Source of the DNA: Betaproteobacteria bacterium
GTDB taxonomy: Bacteria > Pseudomonadota > Gammaproteobacteria > Burkholderiales > SG8-39
Length of the DNA: 62,329 nucleotides
Direction of reading: 5' to 3'
Assembly (NCBI GenBank): GCA_004298385.1
Contig: SCTX01000084.1
Location: forward strand, 1 to 62,329
The stretch's first letter is position 1. Each line of letters begins with the position of its first letter. Under the pieces are notes generated by a model. That model was not told the origin of the DNA. It did no database searches and saw only the letters and a program-made list of their open reading frames with translations. This document shows positions 46,248 to 54,886 of this stretch, one piece after another. Position numbers and translations under genes: made by a program.

Positions 46248-46548
46248 CCCCGACGAGCGCGAGCACCATTCGGGCCACGCGGTGGTGCAACCGAACAAGC
46301 CGGCGCTGCTCAAGCGTTTGAACCGGATCGAAGGGCAAACGCGCGGCGTGGCGAAAATGGTCGAGGAGGACCGTTATTGCGTCGACGTGCTGACGCAGAT
46401 CTCGGCGATCCAGTCCGCGCTCGACGCGCTCGCGCTGCAACTGCTCGCGAACCACACCAAGGGGTGCGTGCGCTCCGCGATCCGCTCCGGCAAGGGTGAA
46501 GCGGCGATCGACGAACTCATGACGGTGGTGAAGCGCTTCGGCCGCTAG
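46231..46548 (+). CDS. csoR: CsoR/RcnR family metal-sensing repressor
   Basis: The 105-residue DUF156-type protein has the copper-sensor triad Cys50 ([10 protein letters not shown]), His75 and Cys79 ([10 protein letters not shown]), as in CsoR rather than formaldehyde-sensing FrmR. The TTG start at 46231 overlaps copZ and has GAGGAGG at 46218-46224; GTG near 46282 is an alternative. It probably represses the copA promoter with its dyad operators, released by Cu(I). Confidence 0.86.
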   Translation: MKLRPDPDEREHHSGHAVVQPNKPALLKRLNRIEGQTRGVAKMVEEDRYCVDVLTQISAIQSALDALALQLLANHTKGCVRSAIRSGKGEAAIDELMTVVKRFGR

Positions 46549-46553
46549 GTTAA

Positions 46554-47744
46554 GTGTTCTTGAAAAGCTCTCCCGCCATTCCGCGCGGCATCTGGATGCT
46601 CGGCTTCGTGAGCCTGTTCATGGACGTTTCGTCCGAACTGATACACGGCTTGCTGCCGGTATTCATGGTGTCGAGCCTGGGCGCCAGCGCCTTCGCCGTG
46701 GGCCTCGTCGAGGGCATCGCCGAAGCGACCGCGCTGATCGTCAAGGTTTTTTCTGGTGTGCTCAGCGACTACCTCGGCAAGCGAAAATTTCTGGCAGTGA
46801 TCGGCTATGGCCTGGGCGCCGTGTCCAAACCCCTGTTCGCGCTGGCGCTGACGGTGAACTGGGTGCTCGCCGCGCGCTTCATGGACCGTATCGGCAAGGG
46901 CATACGCGGCGCTCCGCGCGACGCGCTCGTCGCCGATCTGGCGCCCCCGGAGATACGCGGCGCGGCCTACGGGCTGCGCCAATCGCTGGACACGGTCGGC
47001 GCTTTCCTCGGCCCCTTGCTCGGCGTGGCGCTGATGCTCGCCTGGGCGGGAGACTTCAGGACCGTATTCTGGTACGCCATGATCCCGGCCGTCGTCGCTG
47101 TTCTGCTGCTGATATTCGGCGTGGATGAGCCCGGCACCGGCGCCGCCCGGCGCAAGCCGGCGGCACCGATTCAATGGAAAACGCTGGCCGAATTGAGCGG
47201 CGCCTACTGGTTCGTGGTCGCGGCGGGCGGCGTGTTCACGCTGGCCCGGTTCAGCGAGGCGTTTCTCATTCTGCGCGCGCAGCAGCAGGGATTGCCCGAT
47301 GCTTATGCGCCCCTCGTTCTGGTGGTGATGAACGTCGTCTATGCGCTCTCGGCTTATCCCCTGGGAAAACTGGCGGACCGCATGAGCCATATGGCCCTGC
47401 TCGGCGCCGGGCTGGTCGTGCTGATCGTCGCCGACCTGGTTCTGGCCGGGGCGCAAGGGCTGGCTGCGGTCGCCTTGGGCGTGGCCCTGTGGGGTCTGCA
47501 CCTGGGCATGACCCAGGGCCTGCTGGCGACCATGGTAGCCGATACCGCGCCGGCGCATTTGCGCGGCACGGCGTTCGGCTTTTTCAATCTGGCAAGCGGC
47601 ATCGCGATGCTCGTCGCCAGCGTGCTCGCGGGCCTGCTTTGGGACCGACTGGGGCCGGGCGTGACCTTCTACGCCGGCGCCATGTTCTCTCTGGCCGCAT
47701 TGCTGATGCTCGCGCTGCGAAGCAGGCGCTCGACTGCGGTTTGA
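46554..47744 (+). CDS. Major facilitator superfamily transporter
   Basis: The 396-residue product has about 12 hydrophobic helices. Typical segments are GFVSLFMDVSSELIHGLLPV at the start, an MFS motif A-like GVLSDYLGKRKFLAVIGYGL, and DRIGKGIRGAPRDALVADL. This family is often annotated as an MFS protein of unknown substrate. It begins (GTG 46554) six bases after csoR, so it may belong to the copper operon, but that does not make copper its substrate. Confidence 0.82.
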   Translation: MFLKSSPAIPRGIWMLGFVSLFMDVSSELIHGLLPVFMVSSLGASAFAVGLVEGIAEATALIVKVFSGVLSDYLGKRKFLAVIGYGLGAVSKPLFALALTVNWVLAARFMDRIGKGIRGAPRDALVADLAPPEIRGAAYGLRQSLDTVGAFLGPLLGVALMLAWAGDFRTVFWYAMIPAVVAVLLLIFGVDEPGTGAARRKPAAPIQWKTLAELSGAYWFVVAAGGVFTLARFSEAFLILRAQQQGLPDAYAPLVLVVMNVVYALSAYPLGKLADRMSHMALLGAGLVVLIVADLVLAGAQGLAAVALGVALWGLHLGMTQGLLATMVADTAPAHLRGTAFGFFNLASGIAMLVASVLAGLLWDRLGPGVTFYAGAMFSLAALLMLALRSRRSTAV

Positions 47745-47937
47745 CACAACCTCCGTTCGCGCGCGGCCTGCGGCCCGATGTGTCGGCTCGAGGATGACCT
47801 GTGGCTGGAAGTGGCGTAAAATCGAACCTGTCCCGGACGTGGTTTCGTGGCAGCACGCGAGCTGCCCGGAACGGACGATCTGGCTTGCGGCGGAGTCAGT
47901 TTGCCGCCGAATCCGCCCGCCCACATAGGGTCCGAAA
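47745..47937. other. Intergenic region before thiS
   Basis: No TPP riboswitch (CTGAGA...ACCTGATC...GCGNAGGGA pattern) is recognisable. A GC-rich CGGCGG/CCGCCG hairpin lies near 47888-47910. Nothing else is recognised. Confidence 0.5.
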
Positions 47938-48141
47938 GTGATAGAAGTCAACGTCAACGGCGCCGCCCAACGCTTCGATCCCGACACCGACATCGCCGCC
48001 CTGCTTGAGCGCCTGCAGCTCGCAGGCAAGCGCGTGGCGGTGGAGCGCAACGGCGAGATCGTGCCGCGCAGCCGCTTCGCGCAGACCGCGCTCGCCAACG
48101 GCGACCGGCTGGAGATCGTGGTCGCGGTCGGAGGCGGTTGA
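47938..48141 (+). CDS. thiS: Thiazole synthase sulfur-carrier protein ThiS
   Basis: ThiS is the small ubiquitin-like protein whose C-terminal glycine is thiocarboxylated to donate sulfur to ThiG. The 67-residue product starts at GTG 47938 (MIEVNVNGAA) and ends VAVGGG, giving the required terminal Gly-Gly. LAGKRVAVERNGEIVPRS is typical. thiG follows after an intervening OsmC gene. Confidence 0.92.
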   Translation: MIEVNVNGAAQRFDPDTDIAALLERLQLAGKRVAVERNGEIVPRSRFAQTALANGDRLEIVVAVGGG

Positions 48142-48143
48142 AC

Positions 48144-48620
48144 ATGGCCGAGATGCATCATTTCAGCGCCAAGCTCACCTGGACCGGGGCGGCGAAGGGC
48201 GGCACCAGTTCTTACGAGAGCTATTCGCGCGACCACCTGATCGAAGTTCCGGGCAAGCCGCCGTTGCCGGGTTCGGCGGACAAGGCGTTCCGCGGCGATT
48301 CCTCGCGCCATAACCCGGAAGACCTGCTGGTGATGTCGCTTTCGGCTTGCCATATGCTCACTTACCTCGCGCAAGCGGCACGCTCGGGCGTGCAGGTCGT
48401 CGCTTACTCGGACGAGGCGAGCGGCATCATGCAGATGCAGCAAGGCAAAATGCGGTTTACCCAAGTCAGCCTGCGGCCGCAGGTGGTCATCGCCGCAGGC
48501 AGCGACGTGGCGCTGGCCGAACGGCTGCACCGACAAGCGCACGAGCATTGTTTCATCGCCAACTCGGTCAATTTCCGCGTCTCCTGCGACGCGCGCGTGA
48601 GCGTCGCTGAAACTGTGTAG
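48144..48620 (+). CDS. OsmC family peroxiredoxin-like protein
   Basis: The 158-residue product has OsmC/Ohr-fold features: LVMSLSACHMLTYL with the first reactive Cys and HEHCFIANSVNF with the second. OsmC/Ohr proteins reduce organic hydroperoxides. ATG at 48144 is three bases after the thiS stop; a TTG at 48138 overlaps it. It lies between thiS and thiG, an arrangement not usual to me. Confidence 0.88.
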   Translation: MAEMHHFSAKLTWTGAAKGGTSSYESYSRDHLIEVPGKPPLPGSADKAFRGDSSRHNPEDLLVMSLSACHMLTYLAQAARSGVQVVAYSDEASGIMQMQQGKMRFTQVSLRPQVVIAAGSDVALAERLHRQAHEHCFIANSVNFRVSCDARVSVAETV

Positions 48621-48626
48621 GTATTT

Positions 48627-49415
48627 ATGGACTCCCTCACCATCGCGGGCAAGGCTTATGCCTCGCGCCTGCTCATCGGCACCGGCAAGTACAAGGACTT
48701 CGACGAAACCCGGCGCGCCGTGGAAGCGAGCGGCGCCGAGATCGTCACCGTGGCCATCCGCCGCACCAACATCGGCCAGAACGCGGGCGAGCCTTCGCTG
48801 CTCGATGCGCTGCCGCCGTCGAAATACACCTATCTGCCCAATACCGCCGGCTGCTACACGGCGGATGACGCGGTGCGCACCCTGCGCCTCGCGCGCGAAC
48901 TCCTCGACGGCCACGAACTGGTGAAACTGGAAGTGCTGGGCGACCCGAAGACCCTGTTTCCCAACATGATGGAAACGCTTAAGGCGGCGGAAACCCTGGT
49001 GCAGGAGAATTTCAAGGTGATGGTGTACTGCAGCGACGATCCGATCCTGGCCAAACGCCTGGAGGAAATCGGCTGTGTCGCGGTGATGCCGCTCGCCTCG
49101 CTGATCGGCTCCGGCATGGGCATACTCAACCCCTGGAGCCTGCAGTTGATCCTGGAAAACGCCAAGGTGCCGGTGATCGTCGACGCCGGCGTGGGCACGG
49201 CATCCGACGCCGCGATCGCGATGGAACTGGGCTGCGACGGGGTGCTCATGAACACCGCGGTGGCGGCTGCGAAAAATCCGGTATTGATGGCGCAGGCGAT
49301 GAAAAAAGCGGTCGAGGCCGGGCGCGAAGCCTATCTGGCCGGGCGCATACCGAAGAAGCTGTACGCGGCCACGCCGAGTTCTCCCACCGCCGGCATTATC
49401 GGCAAGGCCGCCTGA
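48627..49415 (+). CDS. thiG: Thiazole synthase ThiG
   Basis: ThiG condenses deoxyxylulose phosphate, dehydroglycine and ThiS thiocarboxylate to the thiazole of thiamine. The 262-residue (beta/alpha)8 product has the Schiff-base Lys100 ([10 protein letters not shown]), [11 protein letters not shown] at the start and [14 protein letters not shown] near the C-terminus. Confidence 0.96.
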   Translation: MDSLTIAGKAYASRLLIGTGKYKDFDETRRAVEASGAEIVTVAIRRTNIGQNAGEPSLLDALPPSKYTYLPNTAGCYTADDAVRTLRLARELLDGHELVKLEVLGDPKTLFPNMMETLKAAETLVQENFKVMVYCSDDPILAKRLEEIGCVAVMPLASLIGSGMGILNPWSLQLILENAKVPVIVDAGVGTASDAAIAMELGCDGVLMNTAVAAAKNPVLMAQAMKKAVEAGREAYLAGRIPKKLYAATPSSPTAGIIGKAA

Positions 49416-49462
49416 AGCCAGCCCGAGGGCCCGGCCCCGGCGCCAATCAGGCGTCCCATCCG

Positions 49463-50140
49463 ATGCCCCAATCTTCCCATCCGCCGATACGCAGCTTCGT
49501 GCTGCGCCAGGGCCGCGTGTCCAACGCGCAGCGGCGCGCCGTGGATACTTTGTCGTCCATTTACGGCATTGCCTACGCGCCGGGCGCGCTCGCCTTCGAG
49601 CAGGTATTCGGCCGGCGCGCGCCGACGCTGCTCGAAATCGGTTTCGGCATGGGCGAGACCACCGCGCAGATCGCGCAGGCGCACCCGGAGAACAATTATC
49701 TCGGCATCGAAGTGCACACGCCGGGGGTGGGCAGCCTGCTGAAGCGGATCGCGGAAAGCGGGCTCACCAATCTGCGCCTGGTTCAGCACGACGCGGTCGA
49801 AGTGCTGGAGCATATGATCGCGCCCGCCACGCTCGCCGGCGCGCATATTTTTTTCCCCGACCCCTGGCCGAAAAAGCGCCACCACAAGCGCCGGCTGATC
49901 CAGCCCGCATTCGTCGCGCTGCTCGCTTCACGCGTTGCGCCGGGCGCCTATCTGCACGCCGCCACCGACTGGCAGGAGTACGCCGAGCAGATACTCGCCG
50001 TGTTCGCCGCCGAGCCGGCGCTGGCAAATACCGCGCCGGGATTCGCGCCGCGCCCGGACTACCGGCCGCTGACCAAGTTCGAGAGCCGCGGCCTGAAGCT
50101 CGGCCACGGGGTGTGGGACATCATCTTCCGGAGAATCTGA
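49463..50140 (+). CDS. trmB: tRNA (guanine(46)-N(7))-methyltransferase TrmB
   Basis: TrmB makes m7G46 in tRNA. The 225-residue product has the SAM motif [12 protein letters not shown] and [14 protein letters not shown], and the catalytic [15 protein letters not shown] motif. thiS-thiG-trmB is a normal betaproteobacterial order. The gap between thiG and trmB is 47 bases. Confidence 0.96.
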   Translation: MPQSSHPPIRSFVLRQGRVSNAQRRAVDTLSSIYGIAYAPGALAFEQVFGRRAPTLLEIGFGMGETTAQIAQAHPENNYLGIEVHTPGVGSLLKRIAESGLTNLRLVQHDAVEVLEHMIAPATLAGAHIFFPDPWPKKRHHKRRLIQPAFVALLASRVAPGAYLHAATDWQEYAEQILAVFAAEPALANTAPGFAPRPDYRPLTKFESRGLKLGHGVWDIIFRRI

Positions 50141-50225
50141 GAGCTTGCGGCTCTAAGCGAACGGTCTTACCCGAGACCCTCGATTTTGCGCGGATGCTGT
50201 TTAGCCGCGATTGTGCAACCCCCCT

Positions 50226-50234
50226 TGCTATAAT
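50226..50234 (+). promoter_or_regulatory. Extended -10 promoter immediately before galE
   Basis: TGCTATAAT is a consensus extended -10 element. Transcription about seven bases downstream would begin at the GTG start codon of galE (50241), so the transcript would be leaderless. Confidence 0.5.
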
Positions 50235-50240
50235 CCCGCA

Positions 50241-51257
50241 GTGGAAATCGAACCACCCACCAGCGGATCCCCAACCCGCATCCTCGTAAGCGGTGGCGCC
50301 GGATACATCGGCAGCCATGTGGTCAAGTTACTCGGCGACGCCGGGCACGAAGTAACGGTCCTCGACAACCTCTCCACCGGCCGCCGCGAGGCCGTCTTGA
50401 GCGGCGAGCTGGTGGTGGGCGATCTCGGCGATAGCGCGCTGCTCGACACCGTCCTCGGCCGGGGGAAATTCGACGCGGTGATGCATTTTGCCGGATCCAT
50501 CGTGGTGTCCGAGTCCGTAACCGATCCCCTCAAATACTACGCCGACAACACCGCCAATACGCTGCACTTGCTCGGCGCCTGCGTCAGGCACGGCGTCAAC
50601 CGCTTCATCTTTTCTTCCACCGCGGCTGTCTACGGCATCACCGACAAGGCGCTGGTGTCGGAGGACGACCCACTGGCGCCCATCAATCCGTACGGCGCAT
50701 CGAAAATGATGAGCGAGCGCATGCTCGCGGACGTGGCGGCCGCGCACCCGCTGAAGTACGTGATCCTGCGCTACTTCAATGTCGCCGGCGCGGAAGCGGG
50801 CGGGCGCCTGGGGCAATCGGGCGGCGTGGCGACGCACCTGATCCGCGTCGCCTGCCAGACCGCGCTCGGGCTGCGACCGGAGATGACGGTTTTCGGCGAC
50901 GACTACCCGACGCCCGACGGCACCTGCATCCGCGATTACATTTACGTCGAAGATCTCGCGCAGGCGCACCTCGAAGCGCTCGCCTATCTGAGACGCGGCA
51001 GCGACTCCGCGGTGCTCAATTTCGGCTACGGCCGAGGTTACAGCGTGCGCGAGGTGATCGAAGCGGTGAAACAGGCTTCCGGCGTGGATTTTGCAACGCG
51101 CATCGGCTCGCGGCGTGCGGGCGACCCGGCGCGGCTCGTCGCCGCCAACGAAAAACTCAAGGCCGCCTTCGGCTGGCAGCCGCGCGGCACCAGCCTGCAG
51201 GAAATTACGCGATCAGCGCTGGCTTGGGAAAAGCGGCTCCTCGAAGCGACGCGCTAG
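50241..51257 (+). CDS. galE: UDP-glucose 4-epimerase GalE (first copy)
   Basis: GalE interconverts UDP-glucose and UDP-galactose (and in some forms the N-acetyl sugars). The 338-residue product has the NAD-binding GGAGYIGSH at 18-26, SSTAAVYG, and catalytic Tyr151/Lys155 (YGASK). GTG 50241 is the start closest to the family N-terminus; TTG 50211 would add ten residues but lies before the -10 box. It starts the polysaccharide locus. A second, different galE lies at 56180-57193. Confidence 0.92.
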   Translation: MEIEPPTSGSPTRILVSGGAGYIGSHVVKLLGDAGHEVTVLDNLSTGRREAVLSGELVVGDLGDSALLDTVLGRGKFDAVMHFAGSIVVSESVTDPLKYYADNTANTLHLLGACVRHGVNRFIFSSTAAVYGITDKALVSEDDPLAPINPYGASKMMSERMLADVAAAHPLKYVILRYFNVAGAEAGGRLGQSGGVATHLIRVACQTALGLRPEMTVFGDDYPTPDGTCIRDYIYVEDLAQAHLEALAYLRRGSDSAVLNFGYGRGYSVREVIEAVKQASGVDFATRIGSRRAGDPARLVAANEKLKAAFGWQPRGTSLQEITRSALAWEKRLLEATR

Positions 51258-51292
51258 CCGCTACCTGTGCCAAGATGCCCTGCAAGCCGCCA

Positions 51293-52579
51293 TCACAGCT
51301 CCCGCAGCAATTCCAGCCAGACCTTGAACGCGATCCTTTTGTCGTAGCGCTCGCACAACAGCGCGCGCGCCCGCGCGCCCATCGCCTCGCGCAATGGCGC
51401 ATCGCCGCCAAGCCGCAGCAATTGCTCCGCCAGCCCCGCCGCATCGCTTTGGCGCACCGCCACGCCGACGCCCTCACGCTCGACCAGCGCGCCGATCTCC
51501 CCCTGCGGGTCGCCAATGAATACCACCGGCCGCGCGGCGGCGAGGATGCCGTAGAGCTTGCTCGGGAACACGTAGCCTTCCACTTCCGCTCGCTGCGACA
51601 CCAGATGCACGTCGCCGACGCCGAGGCTGAAGGACAGGCTGGCCCGCGCCTGGTACGGGCGGAACTGCACATTGGGAAGCCCCCTGCGCCGGACCTCGTC
51701 TTCGATCATCTCGCGCTGCGCACCGCCGCCGATGAACAGGAATTCGATCGCCTCGGCACTGGCCGACAAGAGTTCCGCCGCATCGAGGATGGCGCCGAAC
51801 TCATGCACGCGGCCCATATTGCCCGAATAGCAGACGACGAATTTGCCGTCCAGCCCCCATTCGCGCCGCAGGCGATTGGCCGCCGCCGCGACCGGGCGGA
51901 TAGCCTCCATGTCCGCCCAATTGGGGATCACGCGAATGCGGTTCTTGTGGGAGCGGGCTTGTGCCCCGAACGTCTCTATCCCCCCCGACGGGAAAATCCT
52001 CTTGGGGGACTCGCGCCAAATCTGCTCACTGGCGCGCTCCACCACCTCGGCCATGCGCTCGCCCAGCACCACGTTCGCCGCCGCCGACCTGAAGGCCCAA
52101 TTACGCAACCAGCGCAGCAGCCCCGCCTGCGGCCCGCTGAGCGCACGCACGCCGAGCGCCTCGGCCACCTCCGGAAACACGTCCTGCACCCAGTTGACCA
52201 GCCGCGCACCGCGCCAGCGCGCGACCATCGCCGCCACCACCGAAATCAGCGGCGGGTCGGTTTTTGCGACAACTACGTCACCCGCGTGGGCGATGCGCCA
52301 AAGCCGCCAGCCCGCGGCAAGGTAGAAGGTCGCGTAATCCAGCACCCGCCCGACGAGTTTGTCGCGCCCGAAGCGCGTAGTGCGCACGCGATACGCGTCC
52401 ACCCCCTCGATGCGCTCGCGCAGCGGCAGACCCGCGGCCGCGTCGTCGTAGCGCTGGCAGCTCGTGACCACGCACACCTCATGGCCGGCGCCGGCCAAAT
52501 AAAAAGCCAGATCGGAAAGCATCTGGCTCGTCGCCGAATGGTCTGGGTAAAAGTAGCGGTTTAGAAAAATGACTCTCAT
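51293..52579 (-). CDS. Glycosyltransferase family 4, WbuB-like
   Basis: The 428-residue GT-B glycosyltransferase resembles WbuB-type enzymes: an N-terminal donor-side NRYFYPDHSATSQMLSDLAF, and the C-terminal GT4 domain with VVCYSGNMGRVHEFGAILDA, EFLFIGGGAQ and FPSKLYGILAAARPVVFIG. It probably transfers a sugar to the polysaccharide acceptor. About 24 residues between the WRE and IRVIPNWAD segments are encoded by a repeat-like GC-rich stretch (about 51940-52012) that family members normally lack. Confidence 0.85.
   Translation of the reverse strand: MRVIFLNRYFYPDHSATSQMLSDLAFYLAGAGHEVCVVTSCQRYDDAAAGLPLRERIEGVDAYRVRTTRFGRDKLVGRVLDYATFYLAAGWRLWRIAHAGDVVVAKTDPPLISVVAAMVARWRGARLVNWVQDVFPEVAEALGVRALSGPQAGLLRWLRNWAFRSAAANVVLGERMAEVVERASEQIWRESPKRIFPSGGIETFGAQARSHKNRIRVIPNWADMEAIRPVAAAANRLRREWGLDGKFVVCYSGNMGRVHEFGAILDAAELLSASAEAIEFLFIGGGAQREMIEDEVRRRGLPNVQFRPYQARASLSFSLGVGDVHLVSQRAEVEGYVFPSKLYGILAAARPVVFIGDPQGEIGALVEREGVGVAVRQSDAAGLAEQLLRLGGDAPLREAMGARARALLCERYDKRIAFKVWLELLREL
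51940..52012. repeat. REP-like insertion in frame within the WbuB-like gene
   Basis: The + strand reads TTGTGGGAGCGGGCTTGTGC and CCCGAA (51945-51970), followed by a CCCCCC...GGGGG pairing. The same kind of REP sequence (TGTAGGCGGGAGCTTGCTCG) occurs at 52640-52663 between genes. The insert keeps the reading frame. Confidence 0.6.
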
Positions 52580-52639
52580 GGGCGAATCGGCATGGCCATG
52601 AGATTATCGCAGGCAGTGCGCTCGCGATACAGCCGGTTT

Positions 52640-52663
52640 TGTAGGCGGGAGCTTGCTCGCGAA
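52640..52663. repeat. REP-like element between the glycosyltransferase and carbamoyltransferase
   Basis: TGTAGGCGGGAGCTTGCTCG then CGAA forms a small stem (GGGAGC/GCTTGC with imperfections) and resembles common proteobacterial REP units. It lies just past the carbamoyltransferase stop. Confidence 0.5.
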
Positions 52664-52671
52664 AATCCTGC

Positions 52672-54504
52672 TCACCCCCGCTCCACCACCCACTCCCCCA
52701 TCACCAGCACGTCCATCTTCGTGCGCAGGAAGCAATCCAGGGCCTCCTCGGGCTTGCACACCACGGGTTCGTTCTCGTTGAACGACGTGTTCAGCACCAT
52801 CGGCACGCCGGTCAACTCGCGAAACGCCTCGATCAGCGCGTAATAGCGCGGGTTGGTGTCGCGCGTGACCGTCTGCAGTCGCCCGGAGCCGTCGACGTGG
52901 GTGACCGCCGGAATGAGCGCGCGCTTTGCCTCGCGGATCGGATACACCTGCATCATGAAGGGCACATCGTCATCCACTTGAAACCATTCGGCCACGTGCT
53001 CGCGCAGGATCGAGGGCGCGAACGGCCGGAACGACTCGCGCCGCTTGATCTTGAGATTGAGCGTGTCCTTCATGTCCGCGCGGCGGGGGTCGCACAGGAT
53101 CGAGCGATTGCCCAGCGCCCGTGGCCCCCATTCCATCCGTCCCTGAAACCAGCCCACTACCTTGCCATCGGCAATCGCCTTCGCCGTGCGGCGGCAAAGC
53201 AGGTTCGCGTCCTCCACCCGGTTCACCGTACAACCCTGTGCCGCGATCTCCGCCGCTTTCGCATCCAGCAGCGCCCCAATCTCCTCATCGGAAAACCGCG
53301 GCCCCCAATACGCATGGTCCATCACAAACCTAGTTTTCCCCTCCTTGTTTTCTCCCTCGCCCTGCTTGCGACCGGAGGAAGTCCCTGTGGGACGGGGAGA
53401 GGACCGGGATGAGGGGCCAGCACCACCGCTCATCTCATTGCACACCACAAACGCCGCCCCGATCGCCCCACCCGCATCTCCCGCAGCCGGCTGCACGTAC
53501 AGCCGTTTGAATGGCGTATTGCGGTACACCTTGCCGTTCGCCACCGAATTCATCCCGCACCCTCCTGCGAGCGCCAGCGCGTCCACCCGGTAACGCGCGT
53601 GCAGGCGATTGAGCAGATGGAAAAACGCTTCCTCGTACATCGCCTGCACCGAGCGCGCTAGGTCCTTGTGGCGTTGGGTCAGTTCGTCCTCGGGCTTCCG
53701 CGCCGGCCCCAGCAACGCGGCCAGACGCGCCGAATGCAGGGTGCTGAAGGACGGCTCGCCGTTCTCCCACTCATAGGCAATTTTCTCCAGATGGTGGCGA
53801 AAGTAATCCAGATTCAACCGGAACGGCCCGTCCTCCTCAAGCTTCACGACCTGCCGCATCTCCGCCATGAAACGCGGCTCGCCATAGGGCGCAAGGCCCA
53901 TCACCTTGTATTCGTCGCCATAATTCTGAAATCCGAGATACTGCGTCAGCGCCTGATAGAAGATCCCCAGCGAGTGCGGGAAATACACCTTGTCCTCGGC
54001 CTCGACGTGGTTGCCGCGGCCGACGCCCCATGCAGCGCTGGCGAAATCGCCGAACCCGTCCACCGATACCGCGATCGCTTCCTTGAACGGCGACACGAGG
54101 AAAGCCGACCCCAAATGGGCGAGGTGGTGCTCCACCTCGCGCACCTCCGCGCGCAGGCTTTCGCACGGGAAGGCGCGCGCGAATTCCGTGGCTACACCCA
54201 CGCGCTCGCGCTTGTTGTGGATGCGATCGAGCACCAGCGACAAGTCCGGCCGGCGCATGACCATGTAGGCCAGCTTCTTCCATAGGTTCGCGCCCGCATC
54301 CTGGTTGATCGCTACTACGTCCACGGCGGCTAGACGGATACCCGCTTCGGCCAGGCAATAGCGGATCGACTCGGAAGGGAAGCCTGCCCAATGCTTGATG
54401 CGGCGGAAACGCTCTTCCTCGGCCACGGCAACCAGCGCGCCGTCTTTAACAATGCAGGCGGAGGAGTCGCCGTGGTAGGCGTTAAGGCCGAGGATGTAGG
54501 TCAC
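52672..54504 (-). CDS. Carbamoyltransferase (NodU/CmcH family)
   Basis: The 610-residue product carbamoylates a hydroxyl group using carbamoyl phosphate; in such loci the target is usually a sugar residue. The N-terminal YILGLNAYHGDSSACIV and EEERFRRIKHWAGFP, the His pair EHHLAHLGSAF, the middle SVDGFGDFASAAWGVG, and the C-terminal WFQGRMEWGPRALGNRSILC and LNTSFNENEPVVC are all present. I chose GTG 54504, which yields the family N-terminus; the frame stays open upstream to 54609. An insertion of about 30 residues, rich in Ser, Gly, Pro and Arg, comes from a repeat at 53330-53432. Confidence 0.9.
   Translation of the reverse strand: MTYILGLNAYHGDSSACIVKDGALVAVAEEERFRRIKHWAGFPSESIRYCLAEAGIRLAAVDVVAINQDAGANLWKKLAYMVMRRPDLSLVLDRIHNKRERVGVATEFARAFPCESLRAEVREVEHHLAHLGSAFLVSPFKEAIAVSVDGFGDFASAAWGVGRGNHVEAEDKVYFPHSLGIFYQALTQYLGFQNYGDEYKVMGLAPYGEPRFMAEMRQVVKLEEDGPFRLNLDYFRHHLEKIAYEWENGEPSFSTLHSARLAALLGPARKPEDELTQRHKDLARSVQAMYEEAFFHLLNRLHARYRVDALALAGGCGMNSVANGKVYRNTPFKRLYVQPAAGDAGGAIGAAFVVCNEMSGGAGPSSRSSPRPTGTSSGRKQGEGENKEGKTRFVMDHAYWGPRFSDEEIGALLDAKAAEIAAQGCTVNRVEDANLLCRRTAKAIADGKVVGWFQGRMEWGPRALGNRSILCDPRRADMKDTLNLKIKRRESFRPFAPSILREHVAEWFQVDDDVPFMMQVYPIREAKRALIPAVTHVDGSGRLQTVTRDTNPRYYALIEAFRELTGVPMVLNTSFNENEPVVCKPEEALDCFLRTKMDVLVMGEWVVERG
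53330..53432. repeat. Repeat-derived in-frame insertion in the carbamoyltransferase gene
   Basis: This C/T-rich then G-rich segment (CCCTCGCCCTGCTTGCGACC, AAGTCCCTGTGGGACGGGGA, GAGGACCGGGATGAGGGG) resembles the widespread REP type with CCCTC...GAGGG arms. It adds about 30 residues between the VCNE and MDHAYWGP segments that are close together in family members. Confidence 0.6.
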
Positions 54505-54886
54505 TTGAGCGACTGGCCGGGACTGAATACGAAGGCACCCGAGAAGCATTGCGCGCGGAGAACCGAAGAATACCTGAATTGAGGTCTGCTGGCCTCGGAC
54601 CGCGCGCATGTTTTTCGTCCGTGGACCGGCGCGCTAGCAGACGCGGCTTGCCATTGATCTTTCCAAGATACGCTACACCGTTCGCCAGGCTGTTGTCATT
54701 ATTCCGAGCGCAGCGAGGAATCTGCTGTTTTCACATCCAAGAGCAGATTCCTCGGGCTCTGCCCTCGGAATGACACTATCGAATCAGGTTTGTCATTTGT
54801 TACGGAAAGCTTAATAGTTCAAGCGGTCACCAAAGCCGTGGCAGTGTAAACTCCGGGCATTCGAGATTCACTTTCAGGAGCAGCGC
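54505..54886. other. Intergenic region upstream of tviB
   Basis: These 382 bases hold the 5' extension of the carbamoyltransferase frame, an imperfect inverted repeat at 54694-54775, and AGGAG shortly before the tviB ATG. No other gene is visible. Confidence 0.6.
54694..54775. repeat. Imperfect inverted repeat (82 bp)
   Basis: TGTCATTATTCCGAG pairs with CTCGGAATGACA at the ends, and GGAATCTGC with GCAGATTCC inside. It has the form of a short palindromic intergenic or MITE-like element. No transposase is near. Confidence 0.7.

Noticed and set aside
47745-47937. Possible TPP riboswitch before thiS
   Set aside because: The conserved CTGAGA, ACCTGATC and GCGNAGGGA elements are not present.
46545-48914. 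789-codon minus-strand frame opposite the MFS, thiS, OsmC and thiG genes
   Set aside because: It spans several independent genes and is a chance antisense frame.
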